From positions 1-50,387 of the forward strand of contig JALUIX010000126.1 in NCBI GenBank assembly GCA_027057345.1: a DNA stretch of 50,387 nt, read 5' to 3'. The DNA is from S144-45 sp015494035 (GTDB taxonomy: Bacteria; Pseudomonadota; Gammaproteobacteria; Xanthomonadales; Marinicellaceae). The number at the start of each line of letters is the position of its first letter. Position 1 is the first letter of the stretch. Below, piece after piece: positions 42,844 through 50,387 of the stretch. The notes beneath the pieces were generated by a model. That model did no database searches. It worked only from the letters and a program-made list of their open reading frames with translations, and was not told the DNA's origin. The position numbers and the translations under genes were made by a program.

Positions 42844-43384
42844 CGCACTGGCCACCGCGTTGTTCAGGTTCGTCATCAGTGGGCTGGCTGTGTACCGCCG
42901 GCACGCTGTGGTCCCGGCGGCGGTACTCGACAAACTCACAGGCCCAGGGATTCTTCTCATCGGCCGGGTGGTGGATGCGGGAAACTGCTTGCCACTGATC
43001 GGGGTCCCAGGCCGGGAACCAGGTATCGCCGCTGAACTCGTGGTCAATGTGCGTAATCAGCAAGCGTGAGGCCAGGGGCAAAAACTGGCGGTAAACGGTG
43101 GCCCCGCCAATGACCATGACTTCCTCCGCTGGCCACTGCATGAGTTCCTCACTCTCCACCCGCTGGAAGCCGTCGCGGGCAAAACCGGGATTGCGCGTCA
43201 GCACCAGATTCTGGCGCCCGGGCAGGGCAAAAGGCAGGGATTCGCACGTTTTACGCCCCATTAACACCGGTTTGCCCAGGGTGCAGGCCTTGAAGTGCCG
43301 CAAATCAGCAGGCAGCCGCCACGGCAATTCATTGTTGGCACCAATGAGCCGGTTCCTGTCCATGGCCGCAATCAAGGTAAACAT
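42833..43384 (-). CDS. folA: Dihydrofolate reductase
   Basis: 183 residues beginning MFTLIAAMDRNRLIGANNEL, which aligns with the start of E. coli DHFR, so the ATG at 43384 is secure. LPWRLPADLRHFK, KPVLMGRKTCESL and EVMVIGGATVYRQFL are family motifs. The start codon directly abuts repeat copy 6; the sequence before it (CAGCGCTTCCCTA) has no recognisable ribosome-binding site. A C-terminal tail (PTDDEPEQRGGQCDDH) extends past the usual end. Confidence 0.95.
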   Translation of the reverse strand: MFTLIAAMDRNRLIGANNELPWRLPADLRHFKACTLGKPVLMGRKTCESLPFALPGRQNLVLTRNPGFARDGFQRVESEELMQWPAEEVMVIGGATVYRQFLPLASRLLITHIDHEFSGDTWFPAWDPDQWQAVSRIHHPADEKNPWACEFVEYRRRDHSVPAVHSQPTDDEPEQRGGQCDDH

Positions 43385-43546
43385 TAGGGAAGCGCTGATT
43401 GAATCTGGACGAAGCAGGTTATGCCGGAAATGTTCGAGAACAAGGCGGAGTTGGCAGCTAATAGCCGGCTATTCGCAAGAACTTCAACGCAGTTATCGGA
43501 TATTTCAGGTGTGAGAAGCGAGTTCATGATTCGATCAGAGCTTCCC
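43384..43546. repeat. MITE-like quasi-palindromic element, copy 6 (subfamily A)
   Basis: About 163 bp from TTAGGGAAGCGCTGATTG to the junction with copy 7. It touches the folA start codon. Nearly identical to copy 7. Confidence 0.85.
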
Positions 43547-43711
43547 CAAGGAAGCGCTGATTGAATCTGGACGAAGCAGGTTATGCCGGAAATGTTCGAG
43601 AACAAGGCGGAGTTGGCAGCTAATAGCCGGCTATTCGCAAGAACTTCAACGCAGTTATCGGACATTTCAGGTGTGAGAAGCGAGTTCATGATTCGATCAG
43701 AGCTTCCTTAG
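43547..43711. repeat. MITE-like quasi-palindromic element, copy 7 (subfamily A), tandem with copy 6
   Basis: Head-to-tail duplicate of copy 6, with one visible difference (T at 43500 versus C in copy 7). Its right end contains the thyA TAA stop codon (43708-43710 as TTA on the plus strand). Confidence 0.85.
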
Positions 43712-44502
43712 ACAGCCACCGGCGCTTTAATGTGCGGGTGCGGGTGATAGTCCTGTAACGAAAAATCGGCGAAGGTAAAATCAAACAGGTTGTTGACCGC
43801 CGGGTTCAATTGCATGCGCGGCAATTTCCGCGGGCTTCGGCGCAATTGCTCGCGCGCCTGTTCCAGGTGATTGCTGTAGAGGTGGGCATCGCCCAGGGTA
43901 TGCACAAAATCCCCCGCCTGCAGGCCCGTCACTTGGGCCACCATCAAGGTCAGCAAGGCATAGGAAGCGATATTGAAGGGCACGCCCAGAAACACATCTG
44001 CACTGCGCTGATACAGCTGGCAGGACAGCTTGCCATCGGCCACGTAAAACTGAAACAGGCAGTGACACGGTGGCAAGGCCATGTCATCAACCTGACAGGG
44101 ATTCCAGGCTGTCACCAGCAAGCGGCGCGAATCCGGGTTGGTTTTTATCTGCTCCACCACCTGAGTGATCTGATCGATGGCGCGGCTATCGGGGCAACCC
44201 CAGGAGCGCCACTGGTGGCCATATACCGGCCCCAGCTCACCATTCTCATCGGCCCATTCGTCCCAAATGCGCACCGCGTTTTCTTTCAGGTAACGAATAT
44301 TGGTGTCTCCTGAAAGAAACCATAACAGTTCGTGAATGATAGATTTCAAATGCAATTTTTTGGTGGTTAACAAAGGAAAACCGGCGCTGAGGTCAAATCG
44401 CATCTGATGCCCGAAGATGCTGCGCGTTCCCGTTCCGGTACGATCGTCCTTGACCGTTCCTTCCTCGAGCAGTTTGTGCAGAAGATTTAAATAGGTGTGC
44501 AT
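43708..44502 (-). CDS. thyA: Thymidylate synthase
   Basis: 264 residues, the same length as E. coli ThyA. It methylates dUMP with methylene-tetrahydrofolate. The catalytic cysteine lies in ALPPCHCLFQFYV, with the phosphate-binding QRSADVFLGVPFNIASYALL. By pathway it pairs with folA, which regenerates tetrahydrofolate; here two repeat elements separate them. Confidence 0.97.
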   Translation of the reverse strand: MHTYLNLLHKLLEEGTVKDDRTGTGTRSIFGHQMRFDLSAGFPLLTTKKLHLKSIIHELLWFLSGDTNIRYLKENAVRIWDEWADENGELGPVYGHQWRSWGCPDSRAIDQITQVVEQIKTNPDSRRLLVTAWNPCQVDDMALPPCHCLFQFYVADGKLSCQLYQRSADVFLGVPFNIASYALLTLMVAQVTGLQAGDFVHTLGDAHLYSNHLEQAREQLRRSPRKLPRMQLNPAVNNLFDFTFADFSLQDYHPHPHIKAPVAV

Positions 44503-44722
44503 GCTGAAAGGCTCTCAGGAGTTACGAATGATTATCCCGGCAATCATCTATTTTGGCCTGTGTCGCCGGATGATTAACCAGTCATTATACGAGATACACG
44601 TGAGATGTGCCCATCTCTGCTGCCACAAGCCTGACAGTAAGCAGCAGTGACTGGAAGTTGATTGGCATAAAAAACCCGATTACCAACAGGCAACCGGGTG
44701 GATAGAAAACAAAAAGAAATCC
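44503..44722. other. Leader region of thyA
   Basis: 220 bases upstream of thyA with no gene. A perfect TATAAT on the minus strand (44589-44584) may be the thyA -10, although the -35 position (GGGCAC) is poor. A weak GC hairpin lies around 44670-44700. Repeat copy 8 follows. Confidence 0.45.
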
Positions 44723-44888
44723 TTAGGGAAGCGCTGATTGAATCTGGACGAAGCAGCTTATGCCGGAAATGTTCGAGAACAAGGCGAAGTTCGCAGCCAA
44801 TAGCGGGCTATTGGCAAGGACTTCAACGCAGTTATCGGACATTTCAGGCGTGAGAAGCGAGTTCACGATTCGATCAGAGACTCCCTAG
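44723..44888. repeat. MITE-like quasi-palindromic element, copy 8 (subfamily A)
   Basis: About 166 bp from TTAGGGAAGCGCTGATTG to CGATCAGAGACTCCCTAG. It lies between divergent thyA and the 325-residue membrane protein gene. Confidence 0.85.
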
Positions 44889-44942
44889 CATAAACGCAGC
44901 TTCTGCTGCACCGTTTTAAACCCAAAACCCGAGGGGGGAATT

Positions 44943-45920
44943 ATGTGGGACTTTAAACTGGGCGAAGTATTCGCCGCTTTGTGGAAAACCAAATCGTTTC
45001 TGATTTTCCGTTTTATGATTTACATGGGCATCACCCTTGCCTACATCATTGGCACTGGCACCGGCGGCGGCATTGGCTACCTGTTCGGATCGGTGGCCAA
45101 CAACAAGCCGGCCGGTATTTTCTATGGCATGGTGGGCGGGTTTTCCATTGTTGGCGGCGTGCTGTTCTATCTGCGGGAATACCTGTTGTACATGGTCAAG
45201 GCCGGCCACATCGCAGTGATTGTCAAGGTGCTGGACGGAGAAAAAATCCCCGAAGGCAAGAGTCAGATCCATTACGCGCAGGAAATCGTCAAACACCGAT
45301 TCAAGGAAGCCTCCATCCTCTTTGTGCTGGACCAGATCATCAAGAAAGTGCTGAAGGCGTTTAACCGGACTTTTTTTGCCATTGCCAGCTGGTTGCCCAT
45401 TCCTGAAGGCATTCTGCGTTTTATCAACGCCGTCATCAATACCTCCATCACCTATGTGGATGAAGTGATGCTCGCCTACAACATTCGCAATGAAGTGAAT
45501 AACCCGTGGGAAGGTTCGCGCACCGCGCTGGTGCTGTATGCCCAGAATTATAAGACTTTTCTAAAAAATGCCGTGTTTCTCACGGCCATCACCTGGGTGC
45601 TGAGCCTGCTTGTCTTGCTGGTGACTTTTGGTCCCATTGCCGCGGTGATTGCCTACACGCCTTACCAGGGTGGTGTGGCTCCGTTTGTGATCGCACTGGT
45701 GACGGCCTGGGGCATCAAGTCGGCGCTGATTGACCCGCTGGCCATGACAGCCATGATGCAGGTCTTTTTCAAAGTCACCGAAGGCCAGCAGGCCAACCCG
45801 GAGTGGGAAGCCAAACTCGAACGCGCTTCTGGCAAGTTTGTGGAGCTGAAAGACCGCGCCATGGGCTGGGCCACTGAACGGTTTGGCGGCAAGGACGATG
45901 CGGCTGCCGGCCAGCCCTGA
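44943..45920 (+). CDS. Conserved polytopic membrane protein of unknown function
   Basis: 325 residues that I do not recognise as a named family. At least six hydrophobic segments are visible (about 20-45, 55-80, 120-140, 145-170, 210-235 and 240-270), many rich in glycine. The N-terminus MWDFKLGEVFAALWKTKSF is amphipathic, and the C-terminal 45 residues are charged (Lys/Glu/Asp-rich). A cytoplasmic tail is inferred. The ribosome-binding site is a run of six G (GAGGGGGGAATT). Convergent with the CZB gene. Confidence 0.7.
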   Translation: MWDFKLGEVFAALWKTKSFLIFRFMIYMGITLAYIIGTGTGGGIGYLFGSVANNKPAGIFYGMVGGFSIVGGVLFYLREYLLYMVKAGHIAVIVKVLDGEKIPEGKSQIHYAQEIVKHRFKEASILFVLDQIIKKVLKAFNRTFFAIASWLPIPEGILRFINAVINTSITYVDEVMLAYNIRNEVNNPWEGSRTALVLYAQNYKTFLKNAVFLTAITWVLSLLVLLVTFGPIAAVIAYTPYQGGVAPFVIALVTAWGIKSALIDPLAMTAMMQVFFKVTEGQQANPEWEAKLERASGKFVELKDRAMGWATERFGGKDDAAAGQP

Positions 45921-45948
45921 TTGTAACGCTGGGACAGGACAAGGGAAA

Positions 45949-45977
45949 AGAGACTCTGGTTTTCAAAGCCAGAGTCT
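45949..45977. terminator. Terminator between membrane-protein and CZB genes
   Basis: AGACTCTGG pairs with CCAGAGTCT around a short A/T-rich loop. The minus strand continues CTTTT, favouring termination of the CZB transcript. Confidence 0.6.
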
Positions 45978-45995
45978 CCTGTACCTGAGGGGGGA

Positions 45996-46445
45996 TTAGA
46001 TCATGGCCTCGAGTTTTTCTTCATCCATGGCCTGAACCTCCTGCTCCAGCGCTTCCAGGCGCTGGATGATTTCGCGTGAAATGGCGTCCAGTTGCTTGTA
46101 CTTTTCCTTGGCCAGTTTCCTGTTTTGCTCGTCAATGCGGGCGCTTTTTCCCACCAGCTTGCTGAAAAAACCGGTTTTCTTCTGATTGAACAGCAGGTTA
46201 AAGATTTCAATATAAATATCGTGCAGTTCGGTGTGGGGTTCTTCAATGGCCTGGAAACTTGGCAGATTTTTCAGGCTTTGTGCCATGCCGTAATACCATT
46301 GGCCAAAGGCGCAGTCAGTGGCGATGACTGGTACCTGTTCTTTTTCCACCGGAATACCCTGAATCAAGGCCAGCGCGTAGCTGACCCAGCGCTTGTGTGA
46401 CTTTCGCGCGTCGCGTAATTTCCAGATGATGTCTTGCTTTTTCAT
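45996..46445 (-). CDS. Stand-alone chemoreceptor zinc-binding (CZB) domain protein
   Basis: 149 residues with the CZB signature (PF13682): H17 in KSHKRW, C45 in TDCAFGQW, H71 and H75 in EPHTELH, giving a 3His/1Cys zinc site. A long coiled-coil-like C-terminus follows (about 95-149). CZB domains usually sit at the end of chemoreceptors or on diguanylate cyclases; here the domain stands alone. Start 46445 is preferred for its GGGA spacing. Zinc or hypochlorous-acid sensing is inferred from family knowledge. Confidence 0.85.
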   Translation of the reverse strand: MKKQDIIWKLRDARKSHKRWVSYALALIQGIPVEKEQVPVIATDCAFGQWYYGMAQSLKNLPSFQAIEEPHTELHDIYIEIFNLLFNQKKTGFFSKLVGKSARIDEQNRKLAKEKYKQLDAISREIIQRLEALEQEVQAMDEEKLEAMI

Positions 46446-46606
46446 TCCCGTTCCCATTTCTGTTCGTACAAAAAGCGCCATGATAACGGCAAACCGCCGG
46501 GTTGCCTGTGGTGCTATCGAAAATGTATCAGAGGTTCACAAAGCAGGCTGCCAAGGCAGCAAAATATGGCGCCGGTTCTGGCAGCGGAGTGGCCCGAAAA
46601 TTTGAA

Positions 46607-46834
46607 TCAACGGCTGAATAAGGTGATCAGCCAACCCAGCAGGTTAACAATAACGGTTAATGCCAGGCTGAGGACCACCATGGAAGTGAGTGGAATAAAA
46701 ACAAACGTGTTGCCGCTGGCTATGCGTATGTCCCCGGGCAATTTGCCAAACCAACTGAACAGGCCGGGCAGAAAATACAGCAGCACGCCTGTGCCCAGAA
46801 AAATAAGCCCGGTGAGGATAAAAAGTTTTGCCAT
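46607..46834 (-). CDS. DUF2905 family membrane protein
   Basis: 75 residues with two membrane helices and a connecting loop containing GKLPGDIRIASGNTFVFIPLTSM, a sequence typical of DUF2905. Function unknown. The start at 46834 follows GGGAGAAAATC. Tandem 12-bp repeats lie upstream. Confidence 0.85.
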   Translation of the reverse strand: MAKLFILTGLIFLGTGVLLYFLPGLFSWFGKLPGDIRIASGNTFVFIPLTSMVVLSLALTVIVNLLGWLITLFSR

Positions 46835-46889
46835 GATTTTCTCCCTTCTACTGTTAATCCTGTTATGGGTGCGCTTAGCCATTGTTCAA

Positions 46890-46973
46890 GGGTCTATTCC
46901 CGGGTCTATTCCCGGGTCTATTCCCGGGTCTATTCCGGGGTCTATTCCGGGGTCTATTCCGGGGTCTATTCCG
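46890..46973. repeat. Tandem array of seven 12-bp repeats
   Basis: Three units GGGTCTATTCCC followed by four units GGGTCTATTCCG, back to back. The array is between the DUF2905 start and the terminator after the DUF4139 gene. In one frame it would read Gly-Ser-Ile-Pro, but no gene supports that. Confidence 0.95.
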
Positions 46974-46987
46974 GGCCGTGAAAATTG

Positions 46988-47012
46988 AAAAGCCCGGCGC
47001 ACTGCCGGGCTT
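46988..47012. terminator. Intrinsic terminator after the DUF4139 gene
   Basis: AAGCCCGGC (46990-46998) pairs with GCCGGGCTT (47004-47012). On the minus strand TTTTCAATTTT follows. Confidence 0.85.
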
Positions 47013-47036
47013 GTATGCTCTGTTCCCAGTCAGGGT

Positions 47037-48572
47037 TTACCAGTCATAACGCACGGTGTAGCTGATTTTCTTTTCACCCTCCGGCGGAATCGTCACTTCA
47101 AATGCAATGTGTGAGGCGTCGAGCTTGGTGTATTGATGAGAGGCTTTGAGTATCTTCCATTGATGCCACCGGTACAGCGGCTCGATCACCTTGGCCTTCA
47201 CTGGCTTGTCCTTCTGGTTGCGCAAGGTGATGGCAAAACTTTCCACCAGGCGACGGGCCTTGGTGTCCACCTGGATATCCGTTTGCGTGCGCTCGCCCAC
47301 CACGTCAAAGGCGTTCCCAAGTTTGATGGTGACGGTTTCGTTTCGAGGCGTGTGATCAATGATGTCTTCACCGATAAATTCCAGCGAATTATCGGCCTTG
47401 TCCAGCTGACTGACGCGGATGCGGCCGGCAGGCATGGGAATGCCCAGGCCATTTTTTTTGTCGTTTTTGAAGCTCACAAACGCTTCAACCTTGCCTTTGT
47501 AGTGGCGGTTGTAGTGCGTGCCGGTGTTGGGTGCCGACCCGTAATAGCCACCGAAGCGGCCGCCGCCATTAAAGACCAGCTCTTTTTCACAGTTGACCCG
47601 GTTCACCGCCGGAAACAGTTCGATCTGCTTGGTGGAGTTGTTGGGCAAGTCCACGCGCCTGGGCAAGGTGTACAGGTGGTATTCGAACAGGGACTTTTCC
47701 TGGAAGCCCTCATCGGCCGCCACGGCGCCTTCGGCCATGGACTTGACCATCATGCGCCGTGGCACCGGCGCCGGCGCAGCGCGGTGTACGTCTCCGGCAA
47801 TCAGTTTTAGTCGGGTGTTGTCAAAATCGGCTCCGGACTGGTTGATGAGGCTGACCCAGGCGGACAGGTCCATACGGCAGCGGTTATCACCATCGCTTTC
47901 GTCCAGCACAATGTTGTAATCGGCCCACCAGGTCATGCCGGTGCTCTGGTAGGTGACGCGGATTTTTTCCGGGCCTGAGCGGTCAGCATTCAGCAACCAG
48001 ACCAGGGTGGGGCGGGTTAGCAAGCCGCCGGGCAGGGATGGGAAATTGACCGAGTCCCATTGCTGGAGGGTCACCACTTCGCCGCTGTCTTTCTGGAGGA
48101 TCAGCCCGCCATTGGTGCCCAGCAGGGTGCCGCTCAGCCAACCGCTTTCATTGCCGCTGGTGAAGGAAACGCGGACTTTCTGACCCAGATAGCGGTTCAT
48201 CAACTTTTGCGTGCTGACGATGTCGAACTGATAGTTCTGATCCAGAACCCGGGCGATGCCAGGGTGGCCCGGCGTGGAAAAATGCACCGTGGTGGGGTCG
48301 ATGCCGGCTGTGACATCGCTGAACTTCAACTCGCTGCGTCCTTTTTTCAGCGGCACCACCCGTTCCTGTTTTATCATGGCATAACCGGGCACCGAAGGGT
48401 TGCCGTAGGGGTTGCCCTGATAACGGCTGATGTCAATGGCGCCAGGCGCGGCGGTGGAATAAATGGTGATGGCCGAGTCGGTTCCGGTATCCGTATCGGC
48501 GGCGCTTGTATTTGTTGTCATAATCATCATAATGCCCACAGTCGCAAGAAAATGAATAAATGGTGTTGGCAT
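47037..48572 (-). CDS. DUF4139 domain-containing secreted protein
   Basis: 511 residues with a signal peptide (about 1-25: MPTPFIHFLATVGIMMIMTT) and a long beta-rich body. LSAWVSLINQSGADFDNTRLKLIAGDVHRA and the C-terminal VESFAITLRNQKDKPVKAKVIEPLYRWHQWKI are typical of DUF4139. Function unknown. The start at 48572 has a perfect AGGAGG. Divergent from the PCu(A)C gene, so expression may be shared. Confidence 0.85.
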   Translation of the reverse strand: MPTPFIHFLATVGIMMIMTTNTSAADTDTGTDSAITIYSTAAPGAIDISRYQGNPYGNPSVPGYAMIKQERVVPLKKGRSELKFSDVTAGIDPTTVHFSTPGHPGIARVLDQNYQFDIVSTQKLMNRYLGQKVRVSFTSGNESGWLSGTLLGTNGGLILQKDSGEVVTLQQWDSVNFPSLPGGLLTRPTLVWLLNADRSGPEKIRVTYQSTGMTWWADYNIVLDESDGDNRCRMDLSAWVSLINQSGADFDNTRLKLIAGDVHRAAPAPVPRRMMVKSMAEGAVAADEGFQEKSLFEYHLYTLPRRVDLPNNSTKQIELFPAVNRVNCEKELVFNGGGRFGGYYGSAPNTGTHYNRHYKGKVEAFVSFKNDKKNGLGIPMPAGRIRVSQLDKADNSLEFIGEDIIDHTPRNETVTIKLGNAFDVVGERTQTDIQVDTKARRLVESFAITLRNQKDKPVKAKVIEPLYRWHQWKILKASHQYTKLDASHIAFEVTIPPEGEKKISYTVRYDW

Positions 48573-48669
48573 GGCGAGCCTCCTGGATGGTGATGGGTTG
48601 GCCGTGTGGCGGCAACCTGACTTCACTGCAGGTTGCTACTGGTTCGATGTACTCAGGAGAGAATAGTTC

Positions 48670-49146
48670 ATGAACAAAAGAAAACCAATGTTTCAACTCG
48701 CATTTCTGGCCGTGGTGCTTGGCCTATGGACCAGCGTGACCCTGGCTGAAACCCCGGCCGGTGAGGCATTTCCCAAAGCCACGGATTTGTGGTTGCGGGC
48801 AGCACCTCCGGGTGCGGGCATGCTGGCAGCCTACGGCACATTGACCAATGACACTGGCAAGACTCAGGTATTGACCGGGGCCTGGGCGCCGGATTTTGGC
48901 ATGGCCGAGATTCATAAAACCGTGATTGTTGATGGCATGGCCAGAATGCGTCACCAGCCTGAAATCGTCCTTAAGCCGGGGCAGACCGTGCAGTTCAAAC
49001 CCGGCGGCCTGCACATTATGCTGATGCAGCCGGAGAAGGATTTCCAGGTGGGTGAAAAGGCCAAGATCTGCCTCGTTTATGCCCCGCAAGAAAAAGGCCA
49101 AAGCGAACGCGTACAGCACCTGTGGTTTCCGGTTAAACGGCAGTGA
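48670..49146 (+). CDS. PCu(A)C copper chaperone
   Basis: 158 residues with a signal peptide (about 1-26) and a cupredoxin-like domain. The Cu(I) motif H-M-x-type spacing is exact: H82-x10-M93-x21-H115-x-M117 (EIHKT, RMR, GLHIMLM). The family delivers Cu(I) to the CuA centre of cytochrome oxidase, so it may serve the aa3 oxidase encoded at the other end of the window. AGGAGAG precedes the ATG. Confidence 0.9.
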   Translation: MNKRKPMFQLAFLAVVLGLWTSVTLAETPAGEAFPKATDLWLRAAPPGAGMLAAYGTLTNDTGKTQVLTGAWAPDFGMAEIHKTVIVDGMARMRHQPEIVLKPGQTVQFKPGGLHIMLMQPEKDFQVGEKAKICLVYAPQEKGQSERVQHLWFPVKRQ

Positions 49147-49174
49147 ACAACCCCATGGCGGGTGAATCCAGCCC

Positions 49175-50056
49175 ATGAAGAAATCCGATTTTCATTACGA
49201 GCTGCCCAGTGAACTGATCGCTCAAAACCCCTTGCCACAACGACCGGACAGCCGCCTGTTGGTGGTGGACAAAAACACCGGCACGTTCCAGGACTCGGTG
49301 TTCACGGAGTTACCTGATTTCCTTGAAAGCGGCGATTTGCTGGTTTTTAATGACACGCGGGTGATTCCGGCACGGGTGTTTGCGCGCAAGCCCACAGGCG
49401 GCAAGGTCGAGGTTTTTATCGAACGCATTCTGGGTGATCGCACGGCCAAGGTCATGCTCAAGGCCAGCAAGACGCCCGCGCTGGGGTCTGAGCTGTTTTT
49501 TGGTGAAGGTGACACCCCGCCAAAAGCGGTGCTGACCGGTCGGCAGGGCATGTTCTGGTTGCTGGAATGGCGCGGGAATGAAACCTTGCTCGAATACGCC
49601 CAGCAGCATGGCCACATGCCTTTGCCGCCCTATATTCAACGCCCGGATGATGCGCAAGACAAGGCCCGTTATCAAACCGTCTATTCCCGCCAGAGCGGTG
49701 CAGTGGCCGCGCCCACAGCGGGCCTGCATTTTGATGATGCTCTGTTGTGTCAACTGCAGTCCCGGGGCATCCAATGTGCCTTTGTGACCCTGCACGTGGG
49801 CGCTGGCACGTTCCAGCCGGTGAAAAGTGAAGACATTCGCCAGCATCGCATGCACAAGGAATGGCTACAGGTCTCCCAAGCATCCTGTGACAAGGTTAAT
49901 GCCACGCGGGCGGCCGGTAAACGGGTGGTGGCGGTGGGCACCACCAGCGTGCGTTGCCTTGAAACGGCGGCCGGGGCCAGCACGGATTTTGAGCAGTCGG
50001 GCTTGCAGCCGTATTATGGCGATACCGATATTTTTATTTACCCCGGCTCCCGTTTC
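49175..50056 (+). CDS. queA: tRNA preQ1(34) S-adenosylmethionine ribosyltransferase-isomerase, 3' truncated
   Basis: First 294 residues of QueA, which adds the epoxycyclopentane ring of queuosine from SAM. MKKSDFHYELPSELIAQNPL, VFNDTRVIPARVF, AAPTAGLHFDDALL and VGTTSVRCLETA are diagnostic. The sequence is normal up to FIYPGSRFK. The following residues (AGMPRYLPRNCHQPPGG) do not match the expected NFHLP-containing C-terminus, and about 50 residues are missing. The frame technically continues to 50113 but only as foreign sequence. Confidence 0.9.
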
Positions 50057-50387
50057 AAGGCCGGTATGCCGCGTTATTTGCCCCGGAACTGCCACCAACC
50101 GCCAGGAGGCTGATAATGCGGGTCGAGATAGGCGGCGTGTTCCTTTTCCAGCCGGGCGATCCCTTTGGTCCGCTGCCATTCCTGATCCCGTTGATGCCGG
50201 GCTTCGCTGTAATGGGGATTGGGGGTCGGGAACCGCGCGCCGGTTTCCTTCAGGAAGGCCGCCAGCTTGGCGTACAGCGCCTCGACGCGGCGACGCACCT
50301 CGTCGCGGGGCTTCATGTGGCGGAAGGAAAGCTGCAGGCTCATGGGCTCCTCGGGTCAGAACATCTGCTTGCGGCGCGACGAGGGCA
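50057..50387. other. Foreign-looking contig end
   Basis: From just after the last QueA-like codon, the sequence is more GC-rich and its only coding signal is on the minus strand and unrelated to queA. The junction lies between 50057 and about 50095. Consistent with a chimeric assembly join, less likely with recombination. Confidence 0.7.
50074..50343 (-). CDS. Sulfatase-C-terminus-like fragment
   Basis: 89 residues. AFLKETGARFPTPNPHYSEARH and LEKEHAAYLDPHYQPPGGWW resemble the extreme C-terminus of planctomycete-type sulfatases. GAGGAG lies before the ATG, and an in-frame stop precedes it. Either a fragment of a longer sulfatase with a frameshift or an independent short protein. Not typical of the genome around it. 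Confidence 0.45.
   Translation of the reverse strand: MSLQLSFRHMKPRDEVRRRVEALYAKLAAFLKETGARFPTPNPHYSEARHQRDQEWQRTKGIARLEKEHAAYLDPHYQPPGGWWQFRGK

Noticed and set aside
43384..43689. Reading frame covering repeat copies 6 and 7 on the minus strand
   Set aside because: The encoded peptide is duplicated exactly because the DNA is duplicated; other copies do not maintain the frame, so it is not a gene.
46003..46035. Ten-codon frame after a GAGGGGGGATTAGATC-like site on the plus strand
   Set aside because: It lies within the antisense of the CZB coding region; the G-run resemblance is probably chance.
46890..46973. Possible CRISPR array
   Set aside because: Units are 12 bp, contiguous and without spacers; no cas genes.
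46434..46988. Reading frame giving a Gly-Ser-Ile-Pro repeat peptide
   Set aside because: It runs antisense through the DUF2905 gene and only becomes repetitive in the 12-bp tandem array; no ribosome-binding site or homology.

Overview
This window looks like one contig from a sulfur-oxidising, denitrification-capable gammaproteobacterium, probably a metagenome assembly. The gene order rsmI / lpoA-yraN-dolP and the cluster uvrC-pgsA-tRNA-Gly-tRNA-Cys-tRNA-Leu are gammaproteobacterial (the second matches Escherichia coli). A flavocytochrome c sulfide dehydrogenase fragment opens the window and a cytochrome cd1 nitrite reductase lies near 32 kb. A run of ten N at 12043-12052 and an abrupt loss of homology inside queA near 50057 mark an assembly gap and a probable chimeric contig end.

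Layout. 1-698: 3' part of fccB. 775-11408 (minus strand): an aa3-type cytochrome c oxidase locus (DUF2244 gene, coxB with fused cytochrome c, coxA, a 38-residue protein, ctaG, coxC, then SURF1, a SCO-like protein, ctaA, ctaB). It is interrupted by two 2-oxoglutarate/Fe(II) oxygenase genes and a convergent DUF2909 gene. 11709-13788: a NupC-type nucleoside transporter and an HNH nuclease. 14050-17354: an outer-membrane porin, a GlcD-like FAD oxidase and dolP. 17416-22494: yraN, lpoA, rsmI, ettA. 22693-31144: an accessory region with a transglutaminase-like secreted protein that lacks the catalytic cysteine, a 1,696-residue PPC/VWA surface protein, and a MopE-like metal-binding-repeat protein. 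31699-36245: nirS with an extra N-terminal cytochrome c domain and a TonB-dependent haem receptor. 36521-44502 (minus strand): thyA-folA-kdkA-moaA-moaC-moaD-moaE-uvrC-pgsA and three tRNAs. 44943-50056: a membrane protein, a stand-alone CZB zinc-binding protein, DUF2905 and DUF4139 proteins, a PCu(A)C copper chaperone and truncated queA. 50074-50343: a foreign-looking fragment.

Two themes tie the window together. First, nirS, the porin and the haem receptor each have an FNR/DNR-type box (TTGAY-N4-RTCAA) centred 41.5 bases before a predicted start site with a -10 element in register. This suggests an oxygen- or NO-responsive regulon that makes nitrite reductase, opens the outer membrane and imports haem. 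A fourth box lies in the regulatory gap of the oxidase locus. Second, eight copies (two subfamilies) of a roughly 166-bp quasi-palindromic MITE-like element are scattered through the window. They start with TTA(A/G)GGAA, and one end often overlaps the stop codon of the neighbouring gene. A terminal fragment and a perfect 32-bp palindrome made only of element-end-like sequence also sit on stop codons.
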